From positions 868,001-932,000 of the forward strand of contig NZ_JAYKGJ010000001.1 of NCBI RefSeq assembly GCF_036860695.1: DNA of 64,000 nucleotides, in the 5' to 3' direction. The stretch's first letter is position 1, and each line of letters opens with the position of its first letter. This document shows positions 18,572-26,255 of this stretch, piece by piece. This DNA is from Rosettibacter firmus (GTDB taxonomy: Bacteria; Bacteroidota; Ignavibacteria; Ignavibacteriales; Melioribacteraceae). The notes beneath the pieces were generated by a model. The model saw only the letters and a list, made by a program, of their open reading frames with translations, did not search any database and had not been told where the DNA came from. A program made the position numbers and the translations under genes.

Positions 18572-18804
18572 TGATTTCACCAGAATTAAAACAGGTAATA
18601 TTAAAACAACTTAACCTCGATGATTTCGATATTAAAGATGAAACCACTGCACCAGAAGTTCCGGGATGGGATTCACTAAATCACATTAATATTATTCTTG
18701 CAATCGAAGAACATTTCAAAGTTAAATTCAAAAGTTATGAATTGCTTCGCTTAAGATGCGTTGGCGATTTACAAAAACTTCTTGATTCTAAATTAGGTAA
18801 ATAA
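18571..18804 (+). CDS. Acyl carrier protein of the acylation operon
   Basis: A 77-residue acidic protein with the phosphopantetheine site PGWDSLNHI, where Ser35 would carry the prosthetic group. Length and helix pattern fit an acyl or peptidyl carrier protein. Its ATG overlaps the stop of the ligase gene by one base, so the two are made together. It is not the housekeeping fatty-acid ACP (which has a GADSLD-type site and a different gene neighbourhood). The likely role is to receive the acyl group from the ligase and present it to the MBOAT at the membrane, as DltC does for DltB. Confidence 0.92.
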   Translation: MISPELKQVILKQLNLDDFDIKDETTAPEVPGWDSLNHINIILAIEEHFKVKFKSYELLRLRCVGDLQKLLDSKLGK

Positions 18805-18816
18805 TATTGATTAATT

Positions 18817-20316
18817 ATGCTGTTTAATTTTGACCTCTATAAAATTTACGAACAATTAAAATTTATTCCTGACTCTCCTCTTATTTTCAGTACAAGCTTA
18901 TTCCTAATTCTCTTTTTCTTCTTTCTTCTTATCTATAATCTTTTTATAAAAAATAAAACTCTAAGACTTGCCTGGTTAATCCTTTTCTCATTTTATTTTT
19001 ATTATAAATCTGCAGGATATTATGCTGGAATTCTTATTGTTTCTGCTGCAGTAAATTTTCTATCTGGTAAATGGATTGCATCAACAGAAAAATTTTCTCT
19101 GAAAAAATTATATCTTCTTCTGGCTTTAATTATTAATCTTGGAATTCTTAGTTACTTCAAATACACCAATTTTATTTTACAAATATTTCATGATATAACT
19201 AATTCGCAATTTGAACCTCTTGATATTTTTCTTCCAATCGGAATTTCTTTCTACACATTTAAATCTCTAAACTATGTTTTTGATATTTACTTTGATACAT
19301 TAAAACCTACAAACAGTTTTAGAGATTTTTGTGTTTATGTATTTTTCTTCCCAAATATATTGGCTGGACCAATCGATCGTGCTTCTGATTTCTTACCACA
19401 AATAGATAAAGAACCATTTATTTCAAAAGAAGATCTCGGCAGAGCAATATTTCTAATAATTCTTGGTTTATTTAAAAAAGTAGTAATTGCAGATTATATA
19501 AGTATCAATTTTGTTGATCGTGTTTTTGATTTCCCATTGAGATATACTGGCATAGAAAACCTTCTCGCTATTTATGGATATGTTCTTCAAGTCTATTGTG
19601 ATTTTTCTGGTTACTCCGATATGGCAATTGGAATTTCATTAATGTTTGGTTTCAGATTAATGGAAAACTTCAACTATCCATTTAAAGCAACAAGTATTGC
19701 TAACTTCTGGCGTAGATGGCACATTTCACTTTCAAAGTGGTTACTTGATTATTTATTCAGACCTCTTCAAATGAAATACAGAAACTTAAGAGTTTATGGA
19801 AATATGATTGGTATCTTTATTACTTTTTTGATTTGTGGTTTATGGCATGGTGCAGGCTGGAATTACATCTACTGGGGTGCTATGCATGGATTTATGATGT
19901 CTTTTGCACTTCTAATTCAAAAACCAAAAACAAAATTTTATAATTTACTAAAGATTAATAACACTAAATTTCTCACCATCATTCAAACAATTATTACCTT
20001 TCATCTTGTTGCAATTTCATTTATGATTTTTAGAAGTAGCGATATTCAAACTGTATTTGATATGTTCTCACAAATATTTACATTCTTTCATGGTGAAGTA
20101 TTCATCCAGTTTATTGAAAGATTGCCATTAATCTCTGGTTTAATTTTCCTGGGTTATTTATTCCACTTTATGCCATCAAAATTAGAGAACATGATTATAA
20201 ATCAATTTGCAAAAACTCCCGCTATCGGGAAAATCATAATTCTGGTAATTGCTATCTGGATTGCTGCACAATTTAAAACTGCAGATATTCAACCATTCAT
20301 TTATTTCCAATTCTGA
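18817..20316 (+). CDS. MBOAT-family O-acyltransferase (AlgI/DltB-like)
   Basis: A 499-residue inner-membrane protein with about 11-12 spans. It carries the family core FPNILAGPIDRASDF, the block IANFWRRWHISLSKWL, and GLWHGAGWNYIYWG with the catalytic His344. MBOAT proteins of this branch (AlgI, DltB, PatA) take an acyl group from a cytoplasmic donor and deliver it through the membrane to an outside acceptor. Here the donor should be the acyl carrier protein coded 12 bases upstream. The acceptor may be a polysaccharide, lipid or the anchored SGNH protein. It is the last gene of the operon; 193 non-coding bases follow before the stressosome genes. Confidence 0.93.
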   Translation: MLFNFDLYKIYEQLKFIPDSPLIFSTSLFLILFFFFLLIYNLFIKNKTLRLAWLILFSFYFYYKSAGYYAGILIVSAAVNFLSGKWIASTEKFSLKKLYLLLALIINLGILSYFKYTNFILQIFHDITNSQFEPLDIFLPIGISFYTFKSLNYVFDIYFDTLKPTNSFRDFCVYVFFFPNILAGPIDRASDFLPQIDKEPFISKEDLGRAIFLIILGLFKKVVIADYISINFVDRVFDFPLRYTGIENLLAIYGYVLQVYCDFSGYSDMAIGISLMFGFRLMENFNYPFKATSIANFWRRWHISLSKWLLDYLFRPLQMKYRNLRVYGNMIGIFITFLICGLWHGAGWNYIYWGAMHGFMMSFALLIQKPKTKFYNLLKINNTKFLTIIQTIITFHLVAISFMIFRSSDIQTVFDMFSQIFTFFHGEVFIQFIERLPLISGLIFLGYLFHFMPSKLENMIINQFAKTPAIGKIIILVIAIWIAAQFKTADIQPFIYFQF

Positions 20317-20509
20317 TTTAGTGGAATTATAAACTACGAAGTCATTGGCATTTAAGCATCATCTAAACATAAATATTCCTGCAAATCTTTTTTCATTCTC
20401 ATCTATATTTAAGTAAACTAAAGTCACACTGTGAATATTTTAGATTGTAATTATTTTTACAATTATTTATGTTGTATTAAAAATAAAACAATAAACTTTC
20501 GGGGGCTTT

Positions 20510-20914
20510 ATGGCAGAAAAAAATAATGAAATAATGAATATTCCAATCTCTATTATATGGGAAGGAATTCTCTTCTGCCCTATCTGGGGAATTCTTGATT
20601 CTCAAAGAACACAGCTTATAATGGATGCGGTGCTTGATAAAATTGAGTCGACTCAATCAAAAGTATTAATCATAGACATAATTGGTGTTGTTACTGTTGA
20701 TAGTGCTGTAGCCAATCACTTAATTAAAATAACAAAAGCCACAAAATTAATGGGCTGCGAAAGTGTAATATCAGGTATTTCACCTTCAGTAGCACAAACA
20801 ATAGTAAATCTGGGCATTGATTTAAGTGGTATAATTACAAAATCAACTATCAAAGAAGCTCTTGATTTTGCATTCAAAAAGCTAAACTTAAAAATTATAT
20901 CTGACCAAAAATGA
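20510..20914 (+). CDS. RsbR-type STAS protein without sensor domain (stressosome)
   Basis: The product has 134 residues and starts at an ATG preceded by GGGGG. It is a single STAS domain. The segment DIIGVVTVDSAVANHL followed by VAQTIVNLGIDLSGI closely resembles the RsbR C-terminal domain of the Bacillus stressosome. Where RsbR has its first phospho-Thr, this protein has Ser65; the Thr of AQT (97) is the candidate second site. The usual N-terminal sensor half of about 130 residues is absent, so this protein probably builds the stressosome shell without sensing by itself. It overlaps the next STAS gene by four bases (ATGA). In the known system such proteins with RsbS hold RsbT until stress. 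Confidence 0.85.
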   Translation: MAEKNNEIMNIPISIIWEGILFCPIWGILDSQRTQLIMDAVLDKIESTQSKVLIIDIIGVVTVDSAVANHLIKITKATKLMGCESVISGISPSVAQTIVNLGIDLSGIITKSTIKEALDFAFKKLNLKIISDQK

Positions 20915-21282
20915 TAACACAAAAAAAATTGATTACAAGTAATGTAATTAACAATTATTTAAATGTAACATTACCTAATGTAATAACTGATGATCAATAT
21001 GAAATAATTAAAAAAGAAATTCTTGAAAAAACTGCATCAATGAATATTAAAGGTGTAATATTAGATGTATCTGCAACTAATTTTATCGACTTGAGTATGC
21101 TACACTTATTTAAAAATATTATTGATGCGATTAAAGTTCTGGGTAAAAAAGGGATAGTGATTGGTATGAATTCATCTTCAGTCTCTGCACTTGTTCATTT
21201 AATTGATGAAGATCTAAATATTCCAATTGCTACGTGTTTTGATGAAGCTGTTCTAATTATTAATCAAGATTATGAAAATTAA
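20911..21282 (+). CDS. rsbS: RsbS-type STAS protein (stressosome), divergent phosphosite
   Basis: A 123-residue single STAS domain between RsbR-like and RsbT-like genes, which is the place of rsbS in known modules. The core VILDVSATNFIDLSMLHLF aligns with the RsbS region around its phospho-Ser. The Asp-Ser pair of RsbS reads Asp60-Leu61-Ser62, so the acceptor Ser is either lost or moved by one residue. Expected role: core scaffold that binds RsbT and is released on phosphorylation. Overlaps: 4 bases with the gene before and 11 bases with rsbT, so the subunits are translationally coupled. Identification relies on fold pattern plus position. Confidence 0.8.
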   Translation: MITQKKLITSNVINNYLNVTLPNVITDDQYEIIKKEILEKTASMNIKGVILDVSATNFIDLSMLHLFKNIIDAIKVLGKKGIVIGMNSSSVSALVHLIDEDLNIPIATCFDEAVLIINQDYEN

Positions 21283-21694
21283 AAGAAAAAAGATATTCAA
21301 CATTAAAATTAACAATGATAATTCGTACCAGGAAGTTATTCAAGAAACATTAAAATATTGTTTAAAACTTGGATTTAAAAAAAAGTATAGCAACGAATGT
21401 GCAATTATTTCAGCTGAATTAGCTACCAATATTATTAAATATGCATCTTTTGGCGAAATAACATTAAATAAAATTACAAAGGGAAAAGAGAAGGGCATCG
21501 AAATAATTGCAAAAGATAAAGGTCCTGGCATTGAAAATACAGAATTAGCATTGCAACAAGGGTATTCTACAGGAAAAAGTCTTGGTATTGGTTTACCAGG
21601 AGTAAAAAGAATGGTTGATGAATTTGTCATTAAATCAATATTAAACAAAGGAACAACAGTTAAAATTATAAAATGGGAAAAGTCAAATCACTAA
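21272..21694 (+). CDS. rsbT: RsbT-type serine/threonine kinase
   Basis: A 140-residue GHKL-fold kinase. The N box is ISAELATNIIKYA with the metal-binding Asn53; the glycine boxes are KDKGPGIEN and SLGIGLPGVKRMVDEF, the latter close to the RsbT consensus. RsbT phosphorylates the STAS proteins RsbR and RsbS, leaves the stressosome, and binds a downstream partner. In Bacillus that partner is the phosphatase RsbU; no rsbU, rsbV, rsbW or sigma-B-like gene is in the window. It overlaps the RsbS-like gene by 11 bases and the RsbX-like gene by 22 bases. All ATP-site motifs are intact, so it is likely an active kinase. Confidence 0.92.
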   Translation: MKIKRKKIFNIKINNDNSYQEVIQETLKYCLKLGFKKKYSNECAIISAELATNIIKYASFGEITLNKITKGKEKGIEIIAKDKGPGIENTELALQQGYSTGKSLGIGLPGVKRMVDEFVIKSILNKGTTVKIIKWEKSNH

Positions 21695-22263
21695 TTGATT
21701 ACTATTTTATAATCAAACCACATCCTGAAATGAATGTAAGCGGTGACACATGTATTATCTTAAATAATAAAGAAGGATTATTTTTTTCATTAATTGACAT
21801 AGCAGGACATGGAAAACGAGCTTATGAACAAGCCGAGTTTTGTAAAGATTTTATAACAAAAAACTACGATGATAATATCATTGAATTAATAGAGCAAATT
21901 CATTTAAAAGCTAAGAACCATTTCGAACTTGTTGGCTTTTTCATGAAATTAATCAAACATGAAAAAAGAATAAATTATATTAATATCGGTAACATAAAGG
22001 TAAAAATTTTTAATAATAATAAAATTCATTTAAATAACACCGAAGGAATAATTGGCTACATTTTACCAAAACTTACATTAAACGAATTCAATTTTACTGA
22101 TCATAAGATTCTTATTGCATGCACTGATGGGATTCACAGCTTCTTTGAGTTCAATCCAGTGATTTTTAATAATAATTATTCTTCAAAAGATATTTGTAAT
22201 TATGTAATAAATAAATATTACAAAAATACTGATGATGCAGCTTGCCTTGCGATTAAAATATAA
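21673..22263 (+). CDS. rsbX: RsbX-type PP2C-like phosphatase
   Basis: A 196-residue SpoIIE/PP2C-fold phosphatase. Metal-binding motifs are visible: VSGDT near residue 25, LIDIAGHGKRA (about 40-50), IACTDGI (about 145) and NTDDAACLAI at the C-terminus. Size and lack of extra domains fit RsbX, which dephosphorylates RsbR and RsbS and resets the stressosome, rather than RsbU, which has an N-terminal RsbT-binding domain. It overlaps rsbT by 22 bases and is followed after 6 bases by the kinase gene. It is therefore the feedback part of the switch; its direct substrates are inferred. Confidence 0.87.
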   Translation: MGKVKSLIDYYFIIKPHPEMNVSGDTCIILNNKEGLFFSLIDIAGHGKRAYEQAEFCKDFITKNYDDNIIELIEQIHLKAKNHFELVGFFMKLIKHEKRINYINIGNIKVKIFNNNKIHLNNTEGIIGYILPKLTLNEFNFTDHKILIACTDGIHSFFEFNPVIFNNNYSSKDICNYVINKYYKNTDDAACLAIKI

Positions 22264-22269
22264 TGAAAA

Positions 22270-23871
22270 ATGAAACTGATAGAATTAAATATTGATAGTA
22301 ACTATTCAATAATTGATGCACGTGAAAAATTCTTTGTTCTACTAACTGACTTAGGATTTTCTGTTAAAAAAGCAGCAAAAATTTGTGTCGTAATTTCTGA
22401 GATTACACGCAGTATTTACAAAAAATATATTAATAAAAAATTAATCATAACATTAGAAGATATTAATAATTTCTATTCTTTAAATATCCAGTTCCCAAAA
22501 TGTTTTGACATGGAAAAACTTAATTATTTCTTTGATGATTCAAGGATTATTAAAAAAAATAATAATGAATATCAGATTGCTTCCCTTTTGATTGATAAAC
22601 ATAAAATCCCATCCTTAAAAAAGTTTGTTGATTCAGAAAAAGAAAAATTAATGTACATTATAAGTGCTAATAATGTAGATGAACTAAAGAGAATAATTGA
22701 AGAAAAAACATCTGAGATTATTTATTCTTCAAAACTATTAGACTCAATTTTAAATAACATGGGCGAAGGAGTCTATGTAGTTGATATGAATTCAAACGCA
22801 ATTTATGTTAACAATACCTGTCTTGAACTATTAGGATATGACGAAAATGAATTAATAAGTAATAATATGCACCTATTAATTCACCATCATAAAAAAGATT
22901 TATCTGAATATCCTGCTGAAGAATGTCCAATATTAAAATCCATTCAAAATAAAAATTCTATTTTAGTTTCAAATGAAGTTTTCTGGAGAAAAGATGGCAC
23001 TTGTTTCTCTGTAGAATATAATGCTACACCTTTAATTGCAGAAAACAAAGTACTGGGAGGTGTAATTATTTTCAGAGATATTTCTGAAAGAATAAAAGCA
23101 GAAGAAGCCATAAAAAAATTAAATGAGGAACTTGAACAAAAAGTAATAGAAAGAACTCAAAAGCTACTCGAAGCTAATAAAGAATTAGAATCTTTCAGCT
23201 ACTCTATATCACACGATTTAAGAGCACCACTACGACATATTATTGGATTTATTGAACTGCTATCAAAAAAATATACTTTTGAAGATAAAGCTGCTCAATA
23301 TTTTAATATTATTACTACAACTGCAAAACGAATGTCTCAATTAATTGAAGACTTATTAAATTTTTCAAGAATTGGTAGAGCATCACTTAAATTAACTGAA
23401 GTTGATTTGAATGAGATTCTTCGATCATTATTAACATTTTTTAAAGATGATATTGAAAAAAGAAACATTCAAATTAACATACAAACATTACCAAGAATTT
23501 ATGCTGATTACATTTTAATACAGCAAGTCTGGCAGAATTTAATTTCAAATGCAATAAAATATACAAGCAAATGCAGTAATCCGTGCATTAATATTGGTTT
23601 TAAAAAGAATAAAAATTTTTATACTTTTTACATAGAAGATAATGGTATTGGCTTCGATATGAAATACATTGATAAATTATTTAATGTATTTCAAAGACTC
23701 CACATTGACGAGGAATTTGAGGGAACAGGAATTGGACTCGCCATTACAAAAAAAATAATTGAAAAACATGGCGGAAAAATTTGGGCAGAAGCCAAAATTA
23801 ACGAAGGTGCTAAATTTTATTTTACATTACCAATAGAATACATTAATGAAAAAAACAATCTTAATAATTGA
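22270..23871 (+). CDS. Histidine kinase with N-terminal RsbT-like domain and PAS domain
   Basis: A 533-residue cytoplasmic protein with no membrane span. Residues 1 to about 110 follow the RsbT/anti-sigma ATPase pattern (IIDAREKFFVLLTDLGFS, then VVISEITRSIYKKY), but the N-box Asn is Ser48 and no glycine boxes follow, so this part should not bind ATP normally. A PAS domain (about 155-275), a coiled coil, HisKA with His315 in SISHDLRAPLRH, and HATPase_c with NAIKYT, DNGIGFD and GTGIGLAI complete it. The gene lies 6 bases after rsbX in the same operon. The likely reading is that the pseudo-RsbT part connects this kinase to the stressosome, replacing RsbU as output. The next gene is a receiver protein, overlapping by 26 bases, and is its probable phosphate acceptor. 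Confidence 0.87.
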   Translation: MKLIELNIDSNYSIIDAREKFFVLLTDLGFSVKKAAKICVVISEITRSIYKKYINKKLIITLEDINNFYSLNIQFPKCFDMEKLNYFFDDSRIIKKNNNEYQIASLLIDKHKIPSLKKFVDSEKEKLMYIISANNVDELKRIIEEKTSEIIYSSKLLDSILNNMGEGVYVVDMNSNAIYVNNTCLELLGYDENELISNNMHLLIHHHKKDLSEYPAEECPILKSIQNKNSILVSNEVFWRKDGTCFSVEYNATPLIAENKVLGGVIIFRDISERIKAEEAIKKLNEELEQKVIERTQKLLEANKELESFSYSISHDLRAPLRHIIGFIELLSKKYTFEDKAAQYFNIITTTAKRMSQLIEDLLNFSRIGRASLKLTEVDLNEILRSLLTFFKDDIEKRNIQINIQTLPRIYADYILIQQVWQNLISNAIKYTSKCSNPCINIGFKKNKNFYTFYIEDNGIGFDMKYIDKLFNVFQRLHIDEEFEGTGIGLAITKKIIEKHGGKIWAEAKINEGAKFYFTLPIEYINEKNNLNN

Positions 23872-24277
23872 CGATAACCCAAACGATACCTTCTTAATGC
23901 TCGAAGCTTTAGATGAAATTACAAAAAAGTATGAAGTAAAAATATTCAATGACAGCGAAAAGGCTCTCGAGTATCTAAATTCAAAAAATTCCAATGAGAA
24001 TTTTATAATACCATCCCTTATTCTGCTTGATGTCAAAATGCCAAAAATAAATGGATTTGAAATTCTAAAAACAATTAAATCAAATAATGCACTTAAGTTT
24101 ATTCCTGTTGTAATGTTTTCATCATCAAAAGAAAAATCAGATTTAGAAAAATGTTACATGCTGGGTGCAAATGCTTTTGTTGTTAAACCAACAAACTTTG
24201 ATGAATTTATTAATACATTAAAATCTATTGGAAATTTCTGGCTTGAAATAAATGAACTTCCACTCTCTTACAATTAA
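23846..24277 (+). CDS. Single-domain response regulator (Rcp1/CheY-like)
   Basis: A 143-residue stand-alone receiver domain. The acidic pair is DDNPND, the phospho-Asp is in LILLDVKMPKING, the Thr/Ser switch residue is in VVMFSSSK, and the Lys is in AFVVKPT. Rcp1-like receivers are usual partners of phytochrome-type and HDLRAP-box kinases such as the one just upstream, and the two genes overlap by 26 bases. There is no output domain, so it must pass phosphate on or act by protein contact, perhaps with the hybrid kinases that follow. Confidence 0.93.
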   Translation: MKKTILIIDDNPNDTFLMLEALDEITKKYEVKIFNDSEKALEYLNSKNSNENFIIPSLILLDVKMPKINGFEILKTIKSNNALKFIPVVMFSSSKEKSDLEKCYMLGANAFVVKPTNFDEFINTLKSIGNFWLEINELPLSYN

Positions 24278-24300
24278 TCAATTTTATAACGAGGGTAGAG

Positions 24301-26247
24301 ATGGAAAATAAAATTAAAATTCTTCTTCTTGAAGATGATGACAATGATGCCTTACTAATAGAAAACATATTAACAACAAGTGACTTGAATGTAGAAATAA
24401 TAAGAGCAAAGAACAAAGAATCATATCTCGAATTACTTGATAAATTAGATTTTAATATAGTTATAAGTGATTACACAGTTCCACATTTCGAAGGTATAAA
24501 AGCATTAGTAGAATTAAAGAAAAGGAATAAAAATATACCTTTCATATTTTGCTCGGGAACTATTAACGAAGAAAAAGCTATTCAATGCCTCCAACTTGGT
24601 GCAATGGATTATGTTTTAAAAGATAAAATTGAAAAACTTATCCCTGCAGTTAAACGAGCAATAAAACTAGTAACCGAAACACTCGAAAAAGAAAAATTAG
24701 AAAAAGAACTCATTCAATTCAAAAGAGCAGTAGAAAATGTGCACGAAGTAATTTTTTATACTAATCCTGATGGGATAATACTGTATGCTAATAAAGCTTT
24801 TGAAGATATTTATGGCTGGAAAATTGAAGAAGTAATTAATAAAACAACACCAAGAATTTTGAAAAGTGGCTTATACGACAAAAATTTTTATTCAGAGTTC
24901 TGGAATAATATAAAATCCAAAGACCACTTCGTAATTGAAATGATTAATAGAACTAAAAAAGGAGATTTAATAGAAATAAAGAATATGATAAGTTCTATAT
25001 ACGATGCTAATAACAAATTAATAGGATTTATCTCAATTCAATCAAATATTTCAGAAAGAAAAAAGAAAGAACGAGAACTCCAGAGAGCTAAAGAAGCAGC
25101 TGAGGAGATGAATAAAATAAAATCATATTTCCTTTCTAATATTAATCACGAGCTCAGAACACCTTTAATATCAATATTAGGATTTTCAGAAGAACTTATG
25201 AATGAAATTACAGAACCCGAATTAAAAGAATATGCAAAATATATACACGAAGCCGGTCAAAGATTAAATCAAACTCTGAATAATATTCTTTCGCTGGTCG
25301 AACTCGAGAAAAAAAGAATAGAAATAAAATATGAAAGCATCAATTTAACTGAATTACTGAAGGATTTAATAAATCAATATTCTAAAGAAGCAGAAAAAAA
25401 AGGATTAAAATTTATTACAAAGTTTGAATCTCATAAAATTTCAATTCATTCTGATTATGAAATAACAAAAAAAGTTTTATCAATAATCCTCGACAACTCA
25501 ATTAAATTTACAAACGAAGGTGGTATTTTATTAAGTGTAAGAACAGAAAAAATTAACAGCTTCACTCATCCAGTAATTAATATTGTAGATACTGGTATTG
25601 GTATTCAGTCAGAAAAGATAGAACATATATTTGAACCATTTAGACAGGTTAGCGAAGGACTAACTAGAACTTATGAAGGACTTGGAATTGGACTCACCAT
25701 TGCAAAACAACTTCTTGATTTAATAGGTGTAGAAATTAAAATACAAAGTCAGTTAAATAAAGGAACTATGATAACACTTATTTTCCCGACAGTAGCTAAA
25801 GAAGAAGAAATAAAATCAGAAGTCGAAAAAAGAAAAATTACTATAGTTGAAGAGCCATATGAAAAAAAATCAACCAACCCGGAAATTTTATTAGTTGAAG
25901 ATAATCCTGGCAATAGAATGTTATTTAAAAAGTATTTATCCGAGTACTTTATTGTAGATGAAGCAATAGATGGACTCGAAGCTATTGCAAAAGCCGAACT
26001 TAAGTCATACGATTTGATTCTCATGGATATTCATTTAGGATCAGGTATTGATGGAGTAGAAGCTTTTAAAAGAATCAAATCATTTCCTAAATATAAAAAC
26101 ACTCCAGTTATTGCAATTACAGCTTATGGTATGACAGATGATCGAGAAAAATTTATTGATGCTGGCTTTACAGATTATCTTAAAAAACCAATAATGAGAA
26201 CCGAGCTTATAGAAACTATATATAAATACACATACAAAAACAATTAA
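24301..26247 (+). CDS. Hybrid histidine kinase, REC-PAS-HisKA-HATPase-REC
   Basis: The product has 648 residues. The N-terminal receiver (5-120) has phospho-Asp57 in VISDYTVPHFEG. A PAS domain (about 137-255) follows, then HisKA with His283 in NINHELRTPL, HATPase_c (about 390-500; DNSIKFTN, DTGIGIQ, LGIGLTIA), and a second receiver (about 529-645) with its Asp in LILMDIHLG. There is no membrane span. Being flanked by two receivers, it can both take phosphate from another kinase and pass its own on. It starts 23 bases after the single-domain regulator and belongs to the stressosome operon by spacing and strand. An AAGGG-free but GAGGG-containing leader (around 24291) serves as ribosome-binding site. 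Confidence 0.92.
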   Translation: MENKIKILLLEDDDNDALLIENILTTSDLNVEIIRAKNKESYLELLDKLDFNIVISDYTVPHFEGIKALVELKKRNKNIPFIFCSGTINEEKAIQCLQLGAMDYVLKDKIEKLIPAVKRAIKLVTETLEKEKLEKELIQFKRAVENVHEVIFYTNPDGIILYANKAFEDIYGWKIEEVINKTTPRILKSGLYDKNFYSEFWNNIKSKDHFVIEMINRTKKGDLIEIKNMISSIYDANNKLIGFISIQSNISERKKKERELQRAKEAAEEMNKIKSYFLSNINHELRTPLISILGFSEELMNEITEPELKEYAKYIHEAGQRLNQTLNNILSLVELEKKRIEIKYESINLTELLKDLINQYSKEAEKKGLKFITKFESHKISIHSDYEITKKVLSIILDNSIKFTNEGGILLSVRTEKINSFTHPVINIVDTGIGIQSEKIEHIFEPFRQVSEGLTRTYEGLGIGLTIAKQLLDLIGVEIKIQSQLNKGTMITLIFPTVAKEEEIKSEVEKRKITIVEEPYEKKSTNPEILLVEDNPGNRMLFKKYLSEYFIVDEAIDGLEAIAKAELKSYDLILMDIHLGSGIDGVEAFKRIKSFPKYKNTPVIAITAYGMTDDREKFIDAGFTDYLKKPIMRTELIETIYKYTYKNN

Positions 26248-26255
26248 GAACTTTT

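Noticed and set aside
14707-20316. Calling the acylation operon dltABCD
   Set aside because: The ligase has FAAL-type motifs, the gene order differs, and there is no sign of D-alanine specificity or teichoic acid genes.
20444-20463. 7-base inverted repeat (ATTGTAA/TTACAAT) before the stressosome operon
   Set aside because: Short A/T-rich arms with a 6-base spacer are expected by chance; could be an operator but there is no support.
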